Positions 32,912-41,211 of a stretch of DNA of 64,000 nt are shown piece after piece. Each line of letters starts with the position of its first letter. The stretch's first letter is position 1. The notes beneath the pieces were generated by a model that was given only the letters and a program-made list of their open reading frames with translations, searched no databases and was not told where the DNA came from. This DNA is from CAWJLS01 sp963843755. Lineage in GTDB: Bacteria; Acidobacteriota; Thermoanaerobaculia; Multivoradales; DATKCC01. The translations under genes were made by a program, and so were the position numbers. The DNA lies in NCBI GenBank assembly GCA_963843755.1, contig CAWJLS010000004.1, positions 357,299 to 421,298 on the forward strand. Reading direction: 5' to 3'.

Positions 32912-33673
32912 ATGCGGATCGAGGTCCTTGGTAGCTATGGGGGTGAGAGCCTCGAATGCCGGATGACGTGCCTTCTGATCAATGGCACCGTCGCCCTCGA
33001 CGCCGGCTCGCTCAGCCAGGCGCTCTCGATCGAGCGTCAGGTGGGGGTGCATTCGATCCTCCTGTCCCACTCCCACATGGACCACACCAGTGCGCTGCCG
33101 TTCTTCATCGAGAACGTGTACGGGCACAGCTCCGGCGCGATCGACATCTACGCCTCCTCGGCGACCATCTACGCGATCCGTAAGTACCTGTTCAACAACG
33201 CCACCTGGCCGGACTTCACCCGCCTGCCGAACCACCTGCTGCCGGCGGTCCGGTTCCACGAGATCCAGAGCGAGGTAGCGCTCGAGATCGACGGCGTACG
33301 CTTCACGCCGATCGAGGTCGATCACCTGGTACCGACCCACGGCTTCCTGATCGAGCACGAGGGCTCGGCGGTGCTCTGGTCGAGCGACACCGGGCCGACG
33401 CTGCGCCTGTGGGAGATCGCCAACCGGACTCGCAACCTCCAGGCGATCTGCATCGATACGAGCTTCGACAACGCGCTCCAGGAGATCGCCGACGTCTCGC
33501 TCCACCTGACCCCCCACACCCTCTCGCTCGAGCTGGAGAAGCTGGAGCGGGAGGTGCCGATTCTGGTTCACCACCTCAAGCCTCCGTGCGTCGAGAAGAT
33601 CCACGAGGAGGTGAAACAGCTCGGGAATCCAACTATCGGCTTCCTCGAACAGGGCCGAGTTTACGAGTTTTAA
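32912..33673 (+). CDS. Class-II cyclic nucleotide phosphodiesterase, MBL fold
   Basis: A 253-residue metallo-beta-lactamase-fold hydrolase. The ATG at 32912 gives MRIEVLGSYGGES. The metal motif is HSHMDH at 53-58. The long loop after it (AIRKYLFNNATWPDFTRLPN) matches the IFN..WPDF segment that marks the class-II cyclic nucleotide phosphodiesterases (yeast PDE1, Vibrio CpdP). HVSLHLTPHTLSLELE and ILVHHLKPP hold further His residues. It likely hydrolyses cAMP or cGMP in the cytoplasm, since no signal peptide is present, but it could act on another nucleotide. Most bacteria use a different cAMP phosphodiesterase family (CpdA). It lies alone between the fusion gene and the sigma-like gene; the short gap after it (to 33792) is A/T-rich with a possible promoter. 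Confidence 0.8.
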   Translation: MRIEVLGSYGGESLECRMTCLLINGTVALDAGSLSQALSIERQVGVHSILLSHSHMDHTSALPFFIENVYGHSSGAIDIYASSATIYAIRKYLFNNATWPDFTRLPNHLLPAVRFHEIQSEVALEIDGVRFTPIEVDHLVPTHGFLIEHEGSAVLWSSDTGPTLRLWEIANRTRNLQAICIDTSFDNALQEIADVSLHLTPHTLSLELEKLEREVPILVHHLKPPCVEKIHEEVKQLGNPTIGFLEQGRVYEF

Positions 33674-33753
33674 TGAAAATGAAATCTTAAGGCAGTACTG
33701 CGGACAAAGTCCGGGCGGAGGGATTACGGGCTTTCCGCAAGCGGTTTCGGCGT

Positions 33754-33759
33754 TACAAT
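33754..33759 (+). promoter_or_regulatory. Possible -10 element upstream of the sigma-like gene
   Basis: TACAAT at 33754-33759, with TTTCCG at 33732-33737 (16-base spacing) as a poor -35. It lies 34 bases before the GTG at 33793, a natural position for a promoter of the small sigma-like gene and perhaps the MBL-pur operon beyond. Confidence 0.35.
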
Positions 33760-33792
33760 GAGGGCCGTTCCGAACCCTTTTCCGATCTGCCT

Positions 33793-34125
33793 GTGAACCG
33801 CATGCCCAACCATCAATCCGAGCGGTCGCGAGAGCTGCAAGGGTTGCTGCAGCGTCTGCGACCCCAGATCCTCGATCTGCTCCACGAGCATGCGGTGGCC
33901 GAGGAGACGGCGGCCGAAATCGTCCACGACACGTTCATGGCTCTGGCCGTCCGCTGGGGACGGGTGGGCAACCGGGAGTCGTGGATCCTGGGCACGATCG
34001 AAGCCCGATGCCGCGGCGTGAGCTCCGACCGCGCGGACGCTCCACCGTTGGCCCCCAAGCCCACCGGTTCCACCGGCTCGGCCGGCTCTTCGGGCCCGTC
34101 CGGCTCCTCCGGCTCGTCCGGGTAG
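33793..34125 (+). CDS. Small protein resembling ECF sigma region 2 only
   Basis: A 110-residue protein. Residues 14-75 (ELQGLLQRLRPQILDLLHEH, then AEEIVHDTFMALAVRWGRVG and SWILGTIEARCR) have the pattern of ECF sigma region 2: the helix that binds polymerase and the one that reads the -10. No region 4 follows; instead the chain ends in a Gly/Ser/Thr-rich tail of about 25 residues (GSTGSAGSSGPSGSSGSSG) that looks like slippage-expanded sequence. It could be a sigma-factor remnant, an anti-polymerase small protein or a sigma subunit that works with a separate region-4 partner. The GTG at 33793 was used; coding with a normal GC3 bias supports that it is translated. Confidence 0.6.
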   Translation: MNRMPNHQSERSRELQGLLQRLRPQILDLLHEHAVAEETAAEIVHDTFMALAVRWGRVGNRESWILGTIEARCRGVSSDRADAPPLAPKPTGSTGSAGSSGPSGSSGSSG

Positions 34126-34231
34126 GGTGGGCCGGCGGCGCGCCCCAGTCGTGATAGCTTTGCCGCGCGGCTCCGGGGGACGCGGTCACGCGATCTTGCC
34201 GCGCAGACTCCTAGCCCTCAACGTGAACACG

Positions 34232-35041
34232 ATGCGCTTCGCCATCCTCGGCTCCGGCAGTCGCGGCAACGCCCTCGTGGTGGAGTCCGGCGGCCGCAGG
34301 ATCCTCCTCGACGCCGGGTTTTCGTGCCGCGAGCTGGAGCGCCGGATGCGCCTCGTCGGCGTGGAGCCGGAGACGATCTCGGCCCTGGTCATCACCCACG
34401 AACACGGCGATCACCTGCGGGGTGCCGACCGGTTCGTCCGTCGCCACCGGGTGCCGCTGTTCGCCACCCGGGGCACGCTCGACGCGGGCGCCCAGGCGAG
34501 CTCGGGGCTGGGTGCGGAGGCTCTCGCGGCGGCGCGCGAGATCACGTCCGGTGTACCGGTCGAGGTGAGCGGCTTCCAGGTGGAGCCGTTCGCCATCCCC
34601 CACGACGCCGCCGAGCCGGTGGGGCTGACCGTCGAGGACGGCGCCGGACGGCGCCTGGGGCTGGCCGCCGACCTGGGTGAGCGCAGCCGTCTCGCCTGGG
34701 CTCGGCTGGCCGAGCTCGACACTCTGATTCTCGAGACCAATCACGATCTGGGCATGCTCCGATCCGGTCCGTACCCGTGGTCGCTCAAGCAGCGCGTGGC
34801 GGGGCGGCACGGTCACCTGTCCAACCGGGACGCCGCCGACGGCCTCCCGGAGCTGGTGTGTGACCGGCTGCGGCGCGTGGTCCTTTACCACCTCTCTCAG
34901 ACCAACAACTCTCCCGCACTGGCCGCCGAGGCCGTGGGCGAGGTGCTGGCGACCGAGGGGTCGAAGGCCCGTGTCGAGGTGACCGAGCAGGACCGGCCGA
35001 CCGGCTGGATGGAGCTCGCCCCGTTGGAGGTTCCCGCGTGA
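34232..35041 (+). CDS. MBL-fold hydrolase, YycJ/WalJ-like
   Basis: A 269-residue metallo-beta-lactamase-fold protein related to YycJ/WalJ. The first strand MRFAILGSGSRGNALVVESGG is highly typical. Metal ligands are HEHGDH at 56-61, with HGHLSNRDAA and the His in VLYHLSQTNNSP further on. Family members are implicated in DNA or RNA processing (5'-exonuclease-type activity) and cell-wall regulation. The ATG at 34232 (or the GTG at 34223) was taken over the distant ATG at 34127. The stop overlaps the purS GTG by four bases, so it is the first gene of a coupled MBL-purS-purQ-purL unit. Confidence 0.88.
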   Translation: MRFAILGSGSRGNALVVESGGRRILLDAGFSCRELERRMRLVGVEPETISALVITHEHGDHLRGADRFVRRHRVPLFATRGTLDAGAQASSGLGAEALAAAREITSGVPVEVSGFQVEPFAIPHDAAEPVGLTVEDGAGRRLGLAADLGERSRLAWARLAELDTLILETNHDLGMLRSGPYPWSLKQRVAGRHGHLSNRDAADGLPELVCDRLRRVVLYHLSQTNNSPALAAEAVGEVLATEGSKARVEVTEQDRPTGWMELAPLEVPA

Positions 35042-35316
35042 GAGCGACCGTAACCGTGTATCCCCGCAAGGAAATTCTCGACCCCCAGGGCAAGGCGATC
35101 CGCGACGCCCTGGGCCGCCTCGGGTTCGACGGCGTCGACGACGTGCGCGCCGGCAAGAGCTTCGCCATCGATCTGTCCGAGAGCGACCCCGGCGCCGCCC
35201 GCGCGGCGCTCGACGCCATGTGCAAGAAGCTCCTGGCCAACCCGGTGGTCGAGGACTACGAGGTCGAGCTGGCCGATCTGGGGCAGGACCCGGACCGCGA
35301 GGAGACCGCGCCGTGA
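35038..35316 (+). CDS. purS: PurS subunit of FGAM synthase
   Basis: Small subunit of the three-part phosphoribosylformylglycinamidine synthase. The 92-residue chain has the PurS signature: ATVTVYPRKEILDPQGKAI, RDALGRLGFDGVDDVRAGKS and NPVVEDYEVEL. It forms dimers that join PurL and PurQ in one complex. The GTG at 35038 overlaps the previous stop, and the gene overlaps purQ (GTGA), so translation is coupled through the series. Confidence 0.96.
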   Translation: MRATVTVYPRKEILDPQGKAIRDALGRLGFDGVDDVRAGKSFAIDLSESDPGAARAALDAMCKKLLANPVVEDYEVELADLGQDPDREETAP

Positions 35317-36032
35317 GATGCGGTGTGGTGATCTTCCCCGGGTCGAACTGCGACCACGACGTGTACCACGTGCTCAAGCACGTGCTCGGCCAGGAGACCC
35401 GCTTCCTCTGGCACCAGGACACCGACCTGCGCGGCGTCGACCTGGTGGTGCTGCCGGGCGGTTTCTCCTACGGTGACTACCTGCGCGGCGGCTCGATGGC
35501 GGCGCTCTCCCCCCTGATGGCGGCGGTGCGCGAGCACGCCGAGGACGGTGGGCTGGTGCTCGGCATCTGCAACGGCTTCCAGATCCTGGTCGAGATGGGC
35601 CTGCTGCCCGGCGCCATGCGGCGCAACCAGGGGCTGCGGTTCGTCTGCAAGGACGTCTATCTGCGCGTAGAGCGCGACGACCTGCCGTTCACCCGCGGCT
35701 ACCGCGAGGGCCAGGTGCTGCGCCTGCCCATCGCCCACGCAGAGGGCAACTACGAGGACTCGGACGCGCACCTGGACGCGCTCGAGGCCGCCGGCCAGGT
35801 GGTCTTCCGCTACGCCTCGCCCGAGGGCGTGCCGGCCGATCCGGACGACCCGTGGAACCCGAACGGCTCGGCCCGGGGGATCGCCGGCGTGGCCAACCGG
35901 GAGGGCAACGTGCTCGGCATGATGCCCCACCCGGAGCGGGTGTCGGAGGCGATCCTGGGCGGCACCGACGGCCTGGCGCTCTTCGCCGGGGCGGTCGGCG
36001 CCGCCGGCGAGATGCTGGAGGCGGTGCGATGA
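35313..36032 (+). CDS. purQ: PurQ, glutaminase subunit of FGAM synthase
   Basis: A 239-residue class-I glutamine amidotransferase that supplies ammonia to PurL. The nucleophile is Cys86 in LGICNGFQ. The catalytic His and Glu are in MMPHPERVSEA near the end. GVVIFPGSNCDHD, VLPGGFSYGDYLRGG and PIAHAEGNYEDS are family motifs. Starts at the GTG at 35313 (GTGA overlap with purS) and overlaps purL by ATGA, so all three subunits are made in step. The early motif PGSNCD is normal for PurQ. Confidence 0.97.
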   Translation: MRCGVVIFPGSNCDHDVYHVLKHVLGQETRFLWHQDTDLRGVDLVVLPGGFSYGDYLRGGSMAALSPLMAAVREHAEDGGLVLGICNGFQILVEMGLLPGAMRRNQGLRFVCKDVYLRVERDDLPFTRGYREGQVLRLPIAHAEGNYEDSDAHLDALEAAGQVVFRYASPEGVPADPDDPWNPNGSARGIAGVANREGNVLGMMPHPERVSEAILGGTDGLALFAGAVGAAGEMLEAVR

Positions 36033-38302
36033 GCGGTAAGGCGGACGCAACGACGGCGACCCTCGAGGAGCCGCAGGTCACGCCGGAGATGGCGGCGACC
36101 CACGGCCTGAACGAGGAGGAGTACGAACGCCTCCGCGGCATCCTCGGCCGCGACCCGACCTACACCGAGCTCGGCGTGACCTCCGCCCTCTGGTCCGAGC
36201 ACTGCTCCTACAAGTCGTCCAAGGTCTACCTGGCGGAGCTCCCGACCGAGGGACCGTACGTGGTCCAGGGGCCAGGGGAGAACGCCGGCGTCGTCGACCT
36301 CGGCTTCGGCTGGGTGGCGGCGTTCAAGATGGAGAGCCACAACCACCCGAGCTTCATCGAGCCGTACCAGGGCGCGGCGACCGGCGTCGGCGGCATCCTG
36401 CGGGACGTCTTCACCATGGGCGCCCGGCCGGTGGCGTGCCTGGATACGCTCCACTTTGGCGAGATAGGGGGCGAGATAGGGGGCGAGAGAGGGGGCCAAG
36501 CGGACGCGGCGAGGATGCGGTACCTGGTCGACGGCGTGGTTCGCGGCATCGGCGACTACGGCAACTGCGTCGGCGTCCCGACCGTCGGCGGCCAGACCGG
36601 GTTCCACAAGTCGTTCAACGGCAACATCCTGGTCAACGCCTTCGCCCTCGGCCTGGCCCGGGAGGATCACATCTTCCGCGCCGCCGCCACCGGGACCGGC
36701 AACCCGATCCTCTACGTCGGCAGCCGGACCGGCCGGGACGGCATCCACGGCGCGACCATGGCGTCGGAGTCGTTCGACGACGAGAGCGAAGCCAAGCGTC
36801 CGACGGTGCAGGTCGGCGACCCGTTCACCGAGAAGATCCTGCTCGAGGCGTGCCTGCAGGCCATGCGCACCGGCGCCATCGTCGCCATCCAGGACATGGG
36901 GGCGGCGGGGCTGACCAGCTCCGCCTTCGAGATGGCCGACCGGGGCGGCACCGGGTTGCGCCTCGACCTCGAGACCGTGCCGCTGCGCGAGGCGGGGCTC
37001 GGGCCCTACGAGATCATGCTGTCGGAGTCCCAGGAGCGCATGCTGCTGGTGGCCCGCCGCGGGCGCGAGGAGGAGGTCGCCCGGATCTACCGGCGCTGGG
37101 GGCTCGAGGTCAGCCGCATCGGCGAGGTGACCTCCGGCGACCGGGCGCTGCTCGCCTGGCACGGTGAGACCGTCGGCGACCTGCCGGTCTCGGAGCTGAC
37201 CGACAAGGCGCCCAAGTACCATCGGCCGGTGGAGGAGCCGGCCGACCTGGCGGCGCGCCAGGCCGACCCGGAGGTGCCGGAGTCGGCCGACCCGCTGGGC
37301 GACCTCGCCCGGCTCCTGGCGACGCCCCAGCTCGCCTCCAAGGAGTGGATCTGGCGTCAGTACGACCACACCGTGCGCACCAACACGGTGCGCGGCCCGG
37401 GAGGGGACGCGGCGGTTCTGTTGCTCAAGGGCACGCCGGCGGGGATGGCGCTCTCGACCGACGTCAACCCGGTCTACTGCTCCCTCGACCCGCGCACCGG
37501 CGGTGCCCAGGCGGTGGCCGAGGCGGTGAGGAACCTGGCCTGCGTCGGCGCCGAGCCGCTCGGTCTGACCGACTGCCTCAACTTCGGCAACCCGGAGCGG
37601 CCCGAGATCATGTGGCAGTTCCGCGAGGCGGTGCGCGGCATGTCGGCCGCCTGCCGGGCGCTCGACGTGCCGGTGGTCTCCGGCAACGTGTCGTTCTACA
37701 ACGAGACCGGCGACCGCTCCGTCCACCCGACGCCGACGGTGGCGGTGGTCGGGACGATCCCGGACCTCGACGGCCTGCCGTCGAGCGGCTTCGTCGAGGC
37801 CGGCGATCGCCTGATCCTGCTGGGGGAGGACCGCCGGGAGATGGGCGGCTCCGCCTACCTGCGCCTGCTCCACGACATCGAGCAGGGCAAGCCGCCGGCG
37901 GTCGACCTGGCCGCCGAGGCGCGGCTGGCCGAGCTGCTCCGCACCCTGGTCTTCAAGGGGGTGATCTCGACCGCCCACGACCTGTCGGAAGGCGGCTTCC
38001 TGGTCGCCCTCGCCGAGTCGTGCTTCGACCGTGGGCTCGGCGTCCGGGCCGACGTGCCGCTCGACGGGGCGGCGCTGTTTTCGGAGACCCAGGCGCGGGC
38101 GTTCATCGCCTGCGCGCCGGAGCATGCCGAGGGCGTGCTGGCGTCGGCCGAGCGGCGCAAGGTCCCGGCGCGCGAGATCGGCGAGGTCGGCGGCGACGAG
38201 ATCGTCCTGACCAGCGGTGGCGAGACGGCCTCGGTCGCGGTCGAGGCGCTTCACCGGATCTGGTCGACCGCCCTGCCCCGGGCTCTGGAAGGGGCCCTGT
38301 AG
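36029..38302 (+). CDS. purL: PurL, synthetase subunit of FGAM synthase
   Basis: Small-type PurL (757 residues) that needs PurS and PurQ; it makes FGAM from FGAR, ATP and ammonia, step 4 of purine synthesis. Seen: WSEHCSYKSSK, FKMESHNHPSFIEPYQGAATGVGGILRD, GNCVGVPTVGGQT, VQDMGAAGLTSS-like IQDMGAAGLTSSAFE, and the second AIRS-like half with SGNVSFYNET and STAHDLSEGG. A short in-frame tandem repeat (GEIGGEIGGERGG) is inserted at about residues 144-156, between FTMGARPVACLDTLHF and the RMRYLVDGVVRGI helix, a place where the family varies in length. The first residues (about 25) are an extra variable N-terminus. Confidence 0.97.
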   Translation: MSGKADATTATLEEPQVTPEMAATHGLNEEEYERLRGILGRDPTYTELGVTSALWSEHCSYKSSKVYLAELPTEGPYVVQGPGENAGVVDLGFGWVAAFKMESHNHPSFIEPYQGAATGVGGILRDVFTMGARPVACLDTLHFGEIGGEIGGERGGQADAARMRYLVDGVVRGIGDYGNCVGVPTVGGQTGFHKSFNGNILVNAFALGLAREDHIFRAAATGTGNPILYVGSRTGRDGIHGATMASESFDDESEAKRPTVQVGDPFTEKILLEACLQAMRTGAIVAIQDMGAAGLTSSAFEMADRGGTGLRLDLETVPLREAGLGPYEIMLSESQERMLLVARRGREEEVARIYRRWGLEVSRIGEVTSGDRALLAWHGETVGDLPVSELTDKAPKYHRPVEEPADLAARQADPEVPESADPLGDLARLLATPQLASKEWIWRQYDHTVRTNTVRGPGGDAAVLLLKGTPAGMALSTDVNPVYCSLDPRTGGAQAVAEAVRNLACVGAEPLGLTDCLNFGNPERPEIMWQFREAVRGMSAACRALDVPVVSGNVSFYNETGDRSVHPTPTVAVVGTIPDLDGLPSSGFVEAGDRLILLGEDRREMGGSAYLRLLHDIEQGKPPAVDLAAEARLAELLRTLVFKGVISTAHDLSEGGFLVALAESCFDRGLGVRADVPLDGAALFSETQARAFIACAPEHAEGVLASAERRKVPAREIGEVGGDEIVLTSGGETASVAVEALHRIWSTALPRALEGAL
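36458..36493 (+). repeat. 12-bp in-frame tandem repeat inside purL
   Basis: Three copies of a 12-base unit: GGCGAGATAGGG at 36458-36469 and again at 36470-36481, then GGCGAGAGAGGG at 36482-36493 (one change). They encode GEIG, GEIG and GERG. Note the rare ATA codon and the AGA codon, both uncommon in these genes, which suggests a recent duplication not yet adjusted to local codon use. Confidence 0.9.
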
Positions 38303-38413
38303 GGGTCATCGGGAGGCTGAGCGACCGGACGATCGGCGACGGGTTCGAGCGGTATCGAGCGGCAGCGGCGAGATCGGCACGAGACCGGCGGAGACAGAGA
38401 GCGGAGCGAGACC

Positions 38414-39820
38414 ATGTGCGGCATCTTCGGAATCGACGGCAAGGCCGACGCGGCCAACTTCACCTACCTGGGGCTCTACGCCCTCCAGCACCGGGGCCAG
38501 GAGTCGGCGGGGATCGTCTCCTGGGACGGCGAGCGGCTGCACGTGGAGCGCGGCATGGGGGAGGTGGCGGATCTGTTCTCCGCCAAGGTGCTGCGGCGCC
38601 TGCCCGGGGCGCGCGCCCTCGGCCACACCCGCTACTCGACCGCCGGCACCAGCGTCATCGCCAACGCCCAGCCGATCGTGGTCAAGACCTGCCTCGGGCC
38701 GCTCGGCCTGGTGCACAACGGCAACCTGACCAACGGGGTCGAGCTGAGGAACGCCCTCGAGCGGGCCGGGGCGATCTTCCAGACCACCAGCGACACGGAG
38801 GTGATCCTCCACCTCATGGCACGCGAGCCGCGACAGACGGTGGTCGAGTCGCTGATGGAGGCGCTCGCCCAGGTCCGCGGCGCCTACTCGCTGCTGCTGA
38901 TCTCGGACGATTGCCTGATCGCCGCCCGCGATCCCAACGGCTTCCGGCCCCTGCTGCTGGGCGACCTGGACGGTACGCCCTGCTTCGCCTCGGAGACCTG
39001 CGCCTTCGACCTGCTGGGTGCCAAGGAGGTGCGGGAGCTCGAGCCGGGGGAGGTGGTCGTGGCGGCGGGCGGCCGGACGGCCGACGTCCAGGTTTTCCAC
39101 CTGGACCAGCGGCCGCGGCCGACCCGCTGCGCCTTCGAGCAGGTCTACTTCGCCCGCCCGGACAGCCGGGTGTTCGGCGACGCGGTCTCCCAGGCGCGCC
39201 TCGCCATGGGGCGCCAGCTCGCCAAGGAGTCGCCGGTGCCGGCGGACATGGTGGTGCCGGTGCCGGACTCCGGCCTGTTCGCCGCCCTCGGCTACAGCCG
39301 GGAGTCCGGCCTGCCGTTCGAGCTCGGCCTGATCCGCAACCACTACGTCGGCCGCACCTTCATCGAGCCGAAGCAGTCGATCCGCCACTTCGGCGTGCGC
39401 ATCAAGCTCAACCCGGTGCGTGAGCTGATCGAGGGCAAGCGGGTGGTGCTGGTCGACGACTCGATCGTTCGCGGCACGACGGCGCCCAAGATCGTCAAGA
39501 TGGTGCGCGACGGCGGCGCGGCCGAGGTCCATGTCCGCATCTCCTGCCCACCCACCGCCTGGCCCTGCCACTACGGCATCGACATGCCGACCCGCGAAGA
39601 GCTCGTCGCCTCCAGCCACTCCCTCGACGAGATCCGCGACTTCCTCGGTGCCGACAGCCTCGCCTACCTCTCCCTCGACGGCCTGCTCGGCTGCCTCTCC
39701 GGCGCCGACGACTCCTACTGCACCGCCTGCTGGAACGGCGACTACCGCGTGCCCGTCTCGGCCGAGGACAAGCGCCAGGCCGAGCTCTTCCCGATCCGGG
39801 CCGACGACGGCGACGACTAG
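38414..39820 (+). CDS. purF: Amidophosphoribosyltransferase
   Basis: First committed step of purine synthesis: PRPP plus glutamine to phosphoribosylamine. The 468-residue protein begins MCGIFGIDGKAD, so Cys2 is the N-terminal nucleophile without a propeptide. GLYALQHRGQESAGI and GHTRYSTAG are glutaminase motifs. The PRPP loop is VVLVDDSIVRGTT. Four Cys at the places of the iron-sulfur ligands in the Bacillus-type enzyme are visible: in TRCAFEQVYFARPDS, WPCHYGIDMPT and YCTACWNGDYR, so a 4Fe-4S cluster is predicted. The ATG lies 111 bases after purL; a separate promoter is possible but none was seen. Confidence 0.97.
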   Translation: MCGIFGIDGKADAANFTYLGLYALQHRGQESAGIVSWDGERLHVERGMGEVADLFSAKVLRRLPGARALGHTRYSTAGTSVIANAQPIVVKTCLGPLGLVHNGNLTNGVELRNALERAGAIFQTTSDTEVILHLMAREPRQTVVESLMEALAQVRGAYSLLLISDDCLIAARDPNGFRPLLLGDLDGTPCFASETCAFDLLGAKEVRELEPGEVVVAAGGRTADVQVFHLDQRPRPTRCAFEQVYFARPDSRVFGDAVSQARLAMGRQLAKESPVPADMVVPVPDSGLFAALGYSRESGLPFELGLIRNHYVGRTFIEPKQSIRHFGVRIKLNPVRELIEGKRVVLVDDSIVRGTTAPKIVKMVRDGGAAEVHVRISCPPTAWPCHYGIDMPTREELVASSHSLDEIRDFLGADSLAYLSLDGLLGCLSGADDSYCTACWNGDYRVPVSAEDKRQAELFPIRADDGDD

Positions 39821-39900
39821 GGGAGCCACCGGCGGGTCGCGGCGAAGGGTTCGCCGGGAGCGGGCGGGGAGGCCCCGCCTCCGGGACGGCGAGCGGACTG

Positions 39901-39922
39901 GACGGTTGGGAGCTCAACCGTC
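39901..39922 (+). other. Hairpin after purF
   Basis: Perfect 8-bp stem GACGGTTG (39901-39908) and CAACCGTC (39915-39922) with a 6-base loop, preceded by a GC-rich dyad (GGAGGC at 39868-39873 with GCCTCC at 39877-39882). No T-run follows. Likely the 3' structure of the purF transcript. The rest of the 284-base gap to 40104 shows no gene; a TAGAAT at 40093-40098 may be a -10 for the next pair. Confidence 0.5.
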
Positions 39923-40104
39923 GTCTCGGTTCGGACCGCGCCGGGGCCCCTCGCCTGCTCAGAGGCCTTCGCGAGCACGGTCCTCAACGCCCTCCGGCCG
40001 GGGCCTCCCCACCCGCTCCACGACCGGGACGTTCGTCTCGCCGCTCTCGTCGACGGAAAGCCGGAGGCGCAGATAGGGCCCTAAGTCCCTGCTAGAATTG
40101 ACTA

Positions 40105-40332
40105 ATGGAGCACGAACCCGACAAGCGCTCCGCGGTCTTGGAGCGCATGCGTCTCACCTTCGACCTGTTCGAGGCATCGGTCGAGATGACGCGACTCAAT
40201 CTCCGGCGCCGGTACCCGGACGCTGACGAGGAGGAGATCGAGCGCCGGCTGGTCGAGTGGCTCCACACCCGGCCGGGCGCCGAGCACGGTGACGTCTCCG
40301 GTCCCCACCTTCGGGTGCGCGAGCGCACGTGA
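40105..40332 (+). CDS. Small protein paired with a nucleotidyltransferase, putative antitoxin
   Basis: A 75-residue, highly charged protein (MEHEPDKRSAVLERMRLTFD ... TRLNLRRRYPDADEEEIERR, LVEWLHTRPGAEHGD). It has no domain I can name, but the pattern of a short helical protein ending in a PGAEHGD-like motif immediately ahead of an AbiEii-like nucleotidyltransferase recurs in bacterial genomes. Its last four bases (GTGA) overlap the next start, typical of toxin-antitoxin pairs. The ATG is only seven bases past a TAGAAT -10-like hexamer, so the message might have almost no leader. Role as antitoxin is inferred from the layout. Confidence 0.65.
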   Translation: MEHEPDKRSAVLERMRLTFDLFEASVEMTRLNLRRRYPDADEEEIERRLVEWLHTRPGAEHGDVSGPHLRVRERT

Positions 40333-40919
40333 ACCGGCTGCATGCGGCACTCGCCGAGCTAGCAGCAGACCTTGCCGAGCTCAACGTCAACTGGGCACTG
40401 GTCGGTGGTCTCGCACTCGCCGCCCATGTCGAAGCCAGAACGACCCGCGACCTGGATGTGGCGGTTTCCGTCGCGAACGATCGCCAAGCCGAGCACCTGG
40501 TAAGGGAACTGCGTGCCAGGGGCTACACCGAGCACACCCTGGTGGAGCAGGAGAAGGCCGGCCGGATTGCCACCGTCCGCTTCGCAGCTCCTGGTGAGCC
40601 GGTGGATGGACTGGTCGTTGATCTTCTCTTCGCCTCCTCCGGCATCGAGCCGGAGATCGTCACGGAAGCGGAGCGTCTCGAGGTCCTGCCGGGGTTGGTC
40701 CTTCCCGTCGCCCGTGTCGGGCATCTCCTCGCGACGAAGATCCTCGCCGGCCGGCCGCGGGACCTGGAAGATGTCGGCTCGCTCCTCGAGGTCGCAGGCA
40801 GTCGGGAGATCGCGTGCGCCTACGCGGCGGTCGAGTTGATCACTGAGCGCGGCTACAACAGAGCGCAAGACCTGGCTTCGAAAGCAGATCACCTGCTGGG
40901 CGGTGGGCAGCACAGCTAG
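40329..40919 (+). CDS. Nucleotidyltransferase, AbiEii/MNT-like, putative toxin
   Basis: A 196-residue protein of the DNA polymerase beta-like nucleotidyltransferase fold. VNWALVGGLALAAHVEARTTRDLDVAV is the G-G...D-x-D signature that binds nucleotide and metal; GLVVDLLFASSGIEPEIVTEA and ARVGHLLATKILAGRPRDLEDV are typical of the AbiEii/DUF6036-like group. In AbiE systems such enzymes nucleotidylate a target RNA or protein and are held in check by the partner gene. The GTG at 40329 overlaps the small gene before it. Whether this pair acts in phage defence or as a silent TA module cannot be told from the sequence. Confidence 0.8.
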   Translation: MNRLHAALAELAADLAELNVNWALVGGLALAAHVEARTTRDLDVAVSVANDRQAEHLVRELRARGYTEHTLVEQEKAGRIATVRFAAPGEPVDGLVVDLLFASSGIEPEIVTEAERLEVLPGLVLPVARVGHLLATKILAGRPRDLEDVGSLLEVAGSREIACAYAAVELITERGYNRAQDLASKADHLLGGGQHS

Positions 40920-40921
40920 GT

Positions 40922-41185
40922 TCAGAGCGACAGGGAGAGCTCGATGTGATCGAGCTTCTCGGGAGGCTGGCCTTCGAGGCGGGAATTGGCCGCGACGGGC
41001 AACGCGGTCTCGAGACCGCTTTGCATCTCGATCCGGATCTTCCCGCCCTCGAATCGGGCGCTGGCGACTTGGTCTATGAACGTGCACAGGTCGCGCTGGC
41101 GACGCCCCCAACCCGCTCCACCCATCCGACGCCCGCCGCGACACCGGACTCGACGGGGCTTGACGAGGGATGGTCGCGCCTCCAA
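40922..41185 (-). pseudogene. Antisense DUF2442-like fragment
   Basis: On the minus strand the C-terminal half of this frame (ARFEGGKIRIEMQSGLETAL, then PVAANSRLEGQPPEKLDHIE) resembles the DUF2442 antitoxin-like fold, which usually reads on into GLHWPELDEDISV. Here the frame stops right after IELSLSL, so the family's end is missing; the start at 41185 is arbitrary and the first 35 residues are Arg/Gly-rich and doubtful. It fits best as the remains of a decayed gene between two TA-like pairs. Weak support. Confidence 0.4.
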
Positions 41186-41211
41186 AATGGAGGAAAAGAG
41201 GAGGAACTCCG

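Noticed and set aside
29762..33604. Minus-strand open frame of 1280 codons over the protease-barrel gene and the phosphodiesterase
   Set aside because: The plus strand has clear family motifs and ribosome sites; the antisense product has a random-looking composition.
39531..40076. Open frame of 181 codons from within purF into the gap
   Set aside because: Most of it is out of frame in purF and the rest is Arg/Ser/Pro-rich; no start or domain supports it.
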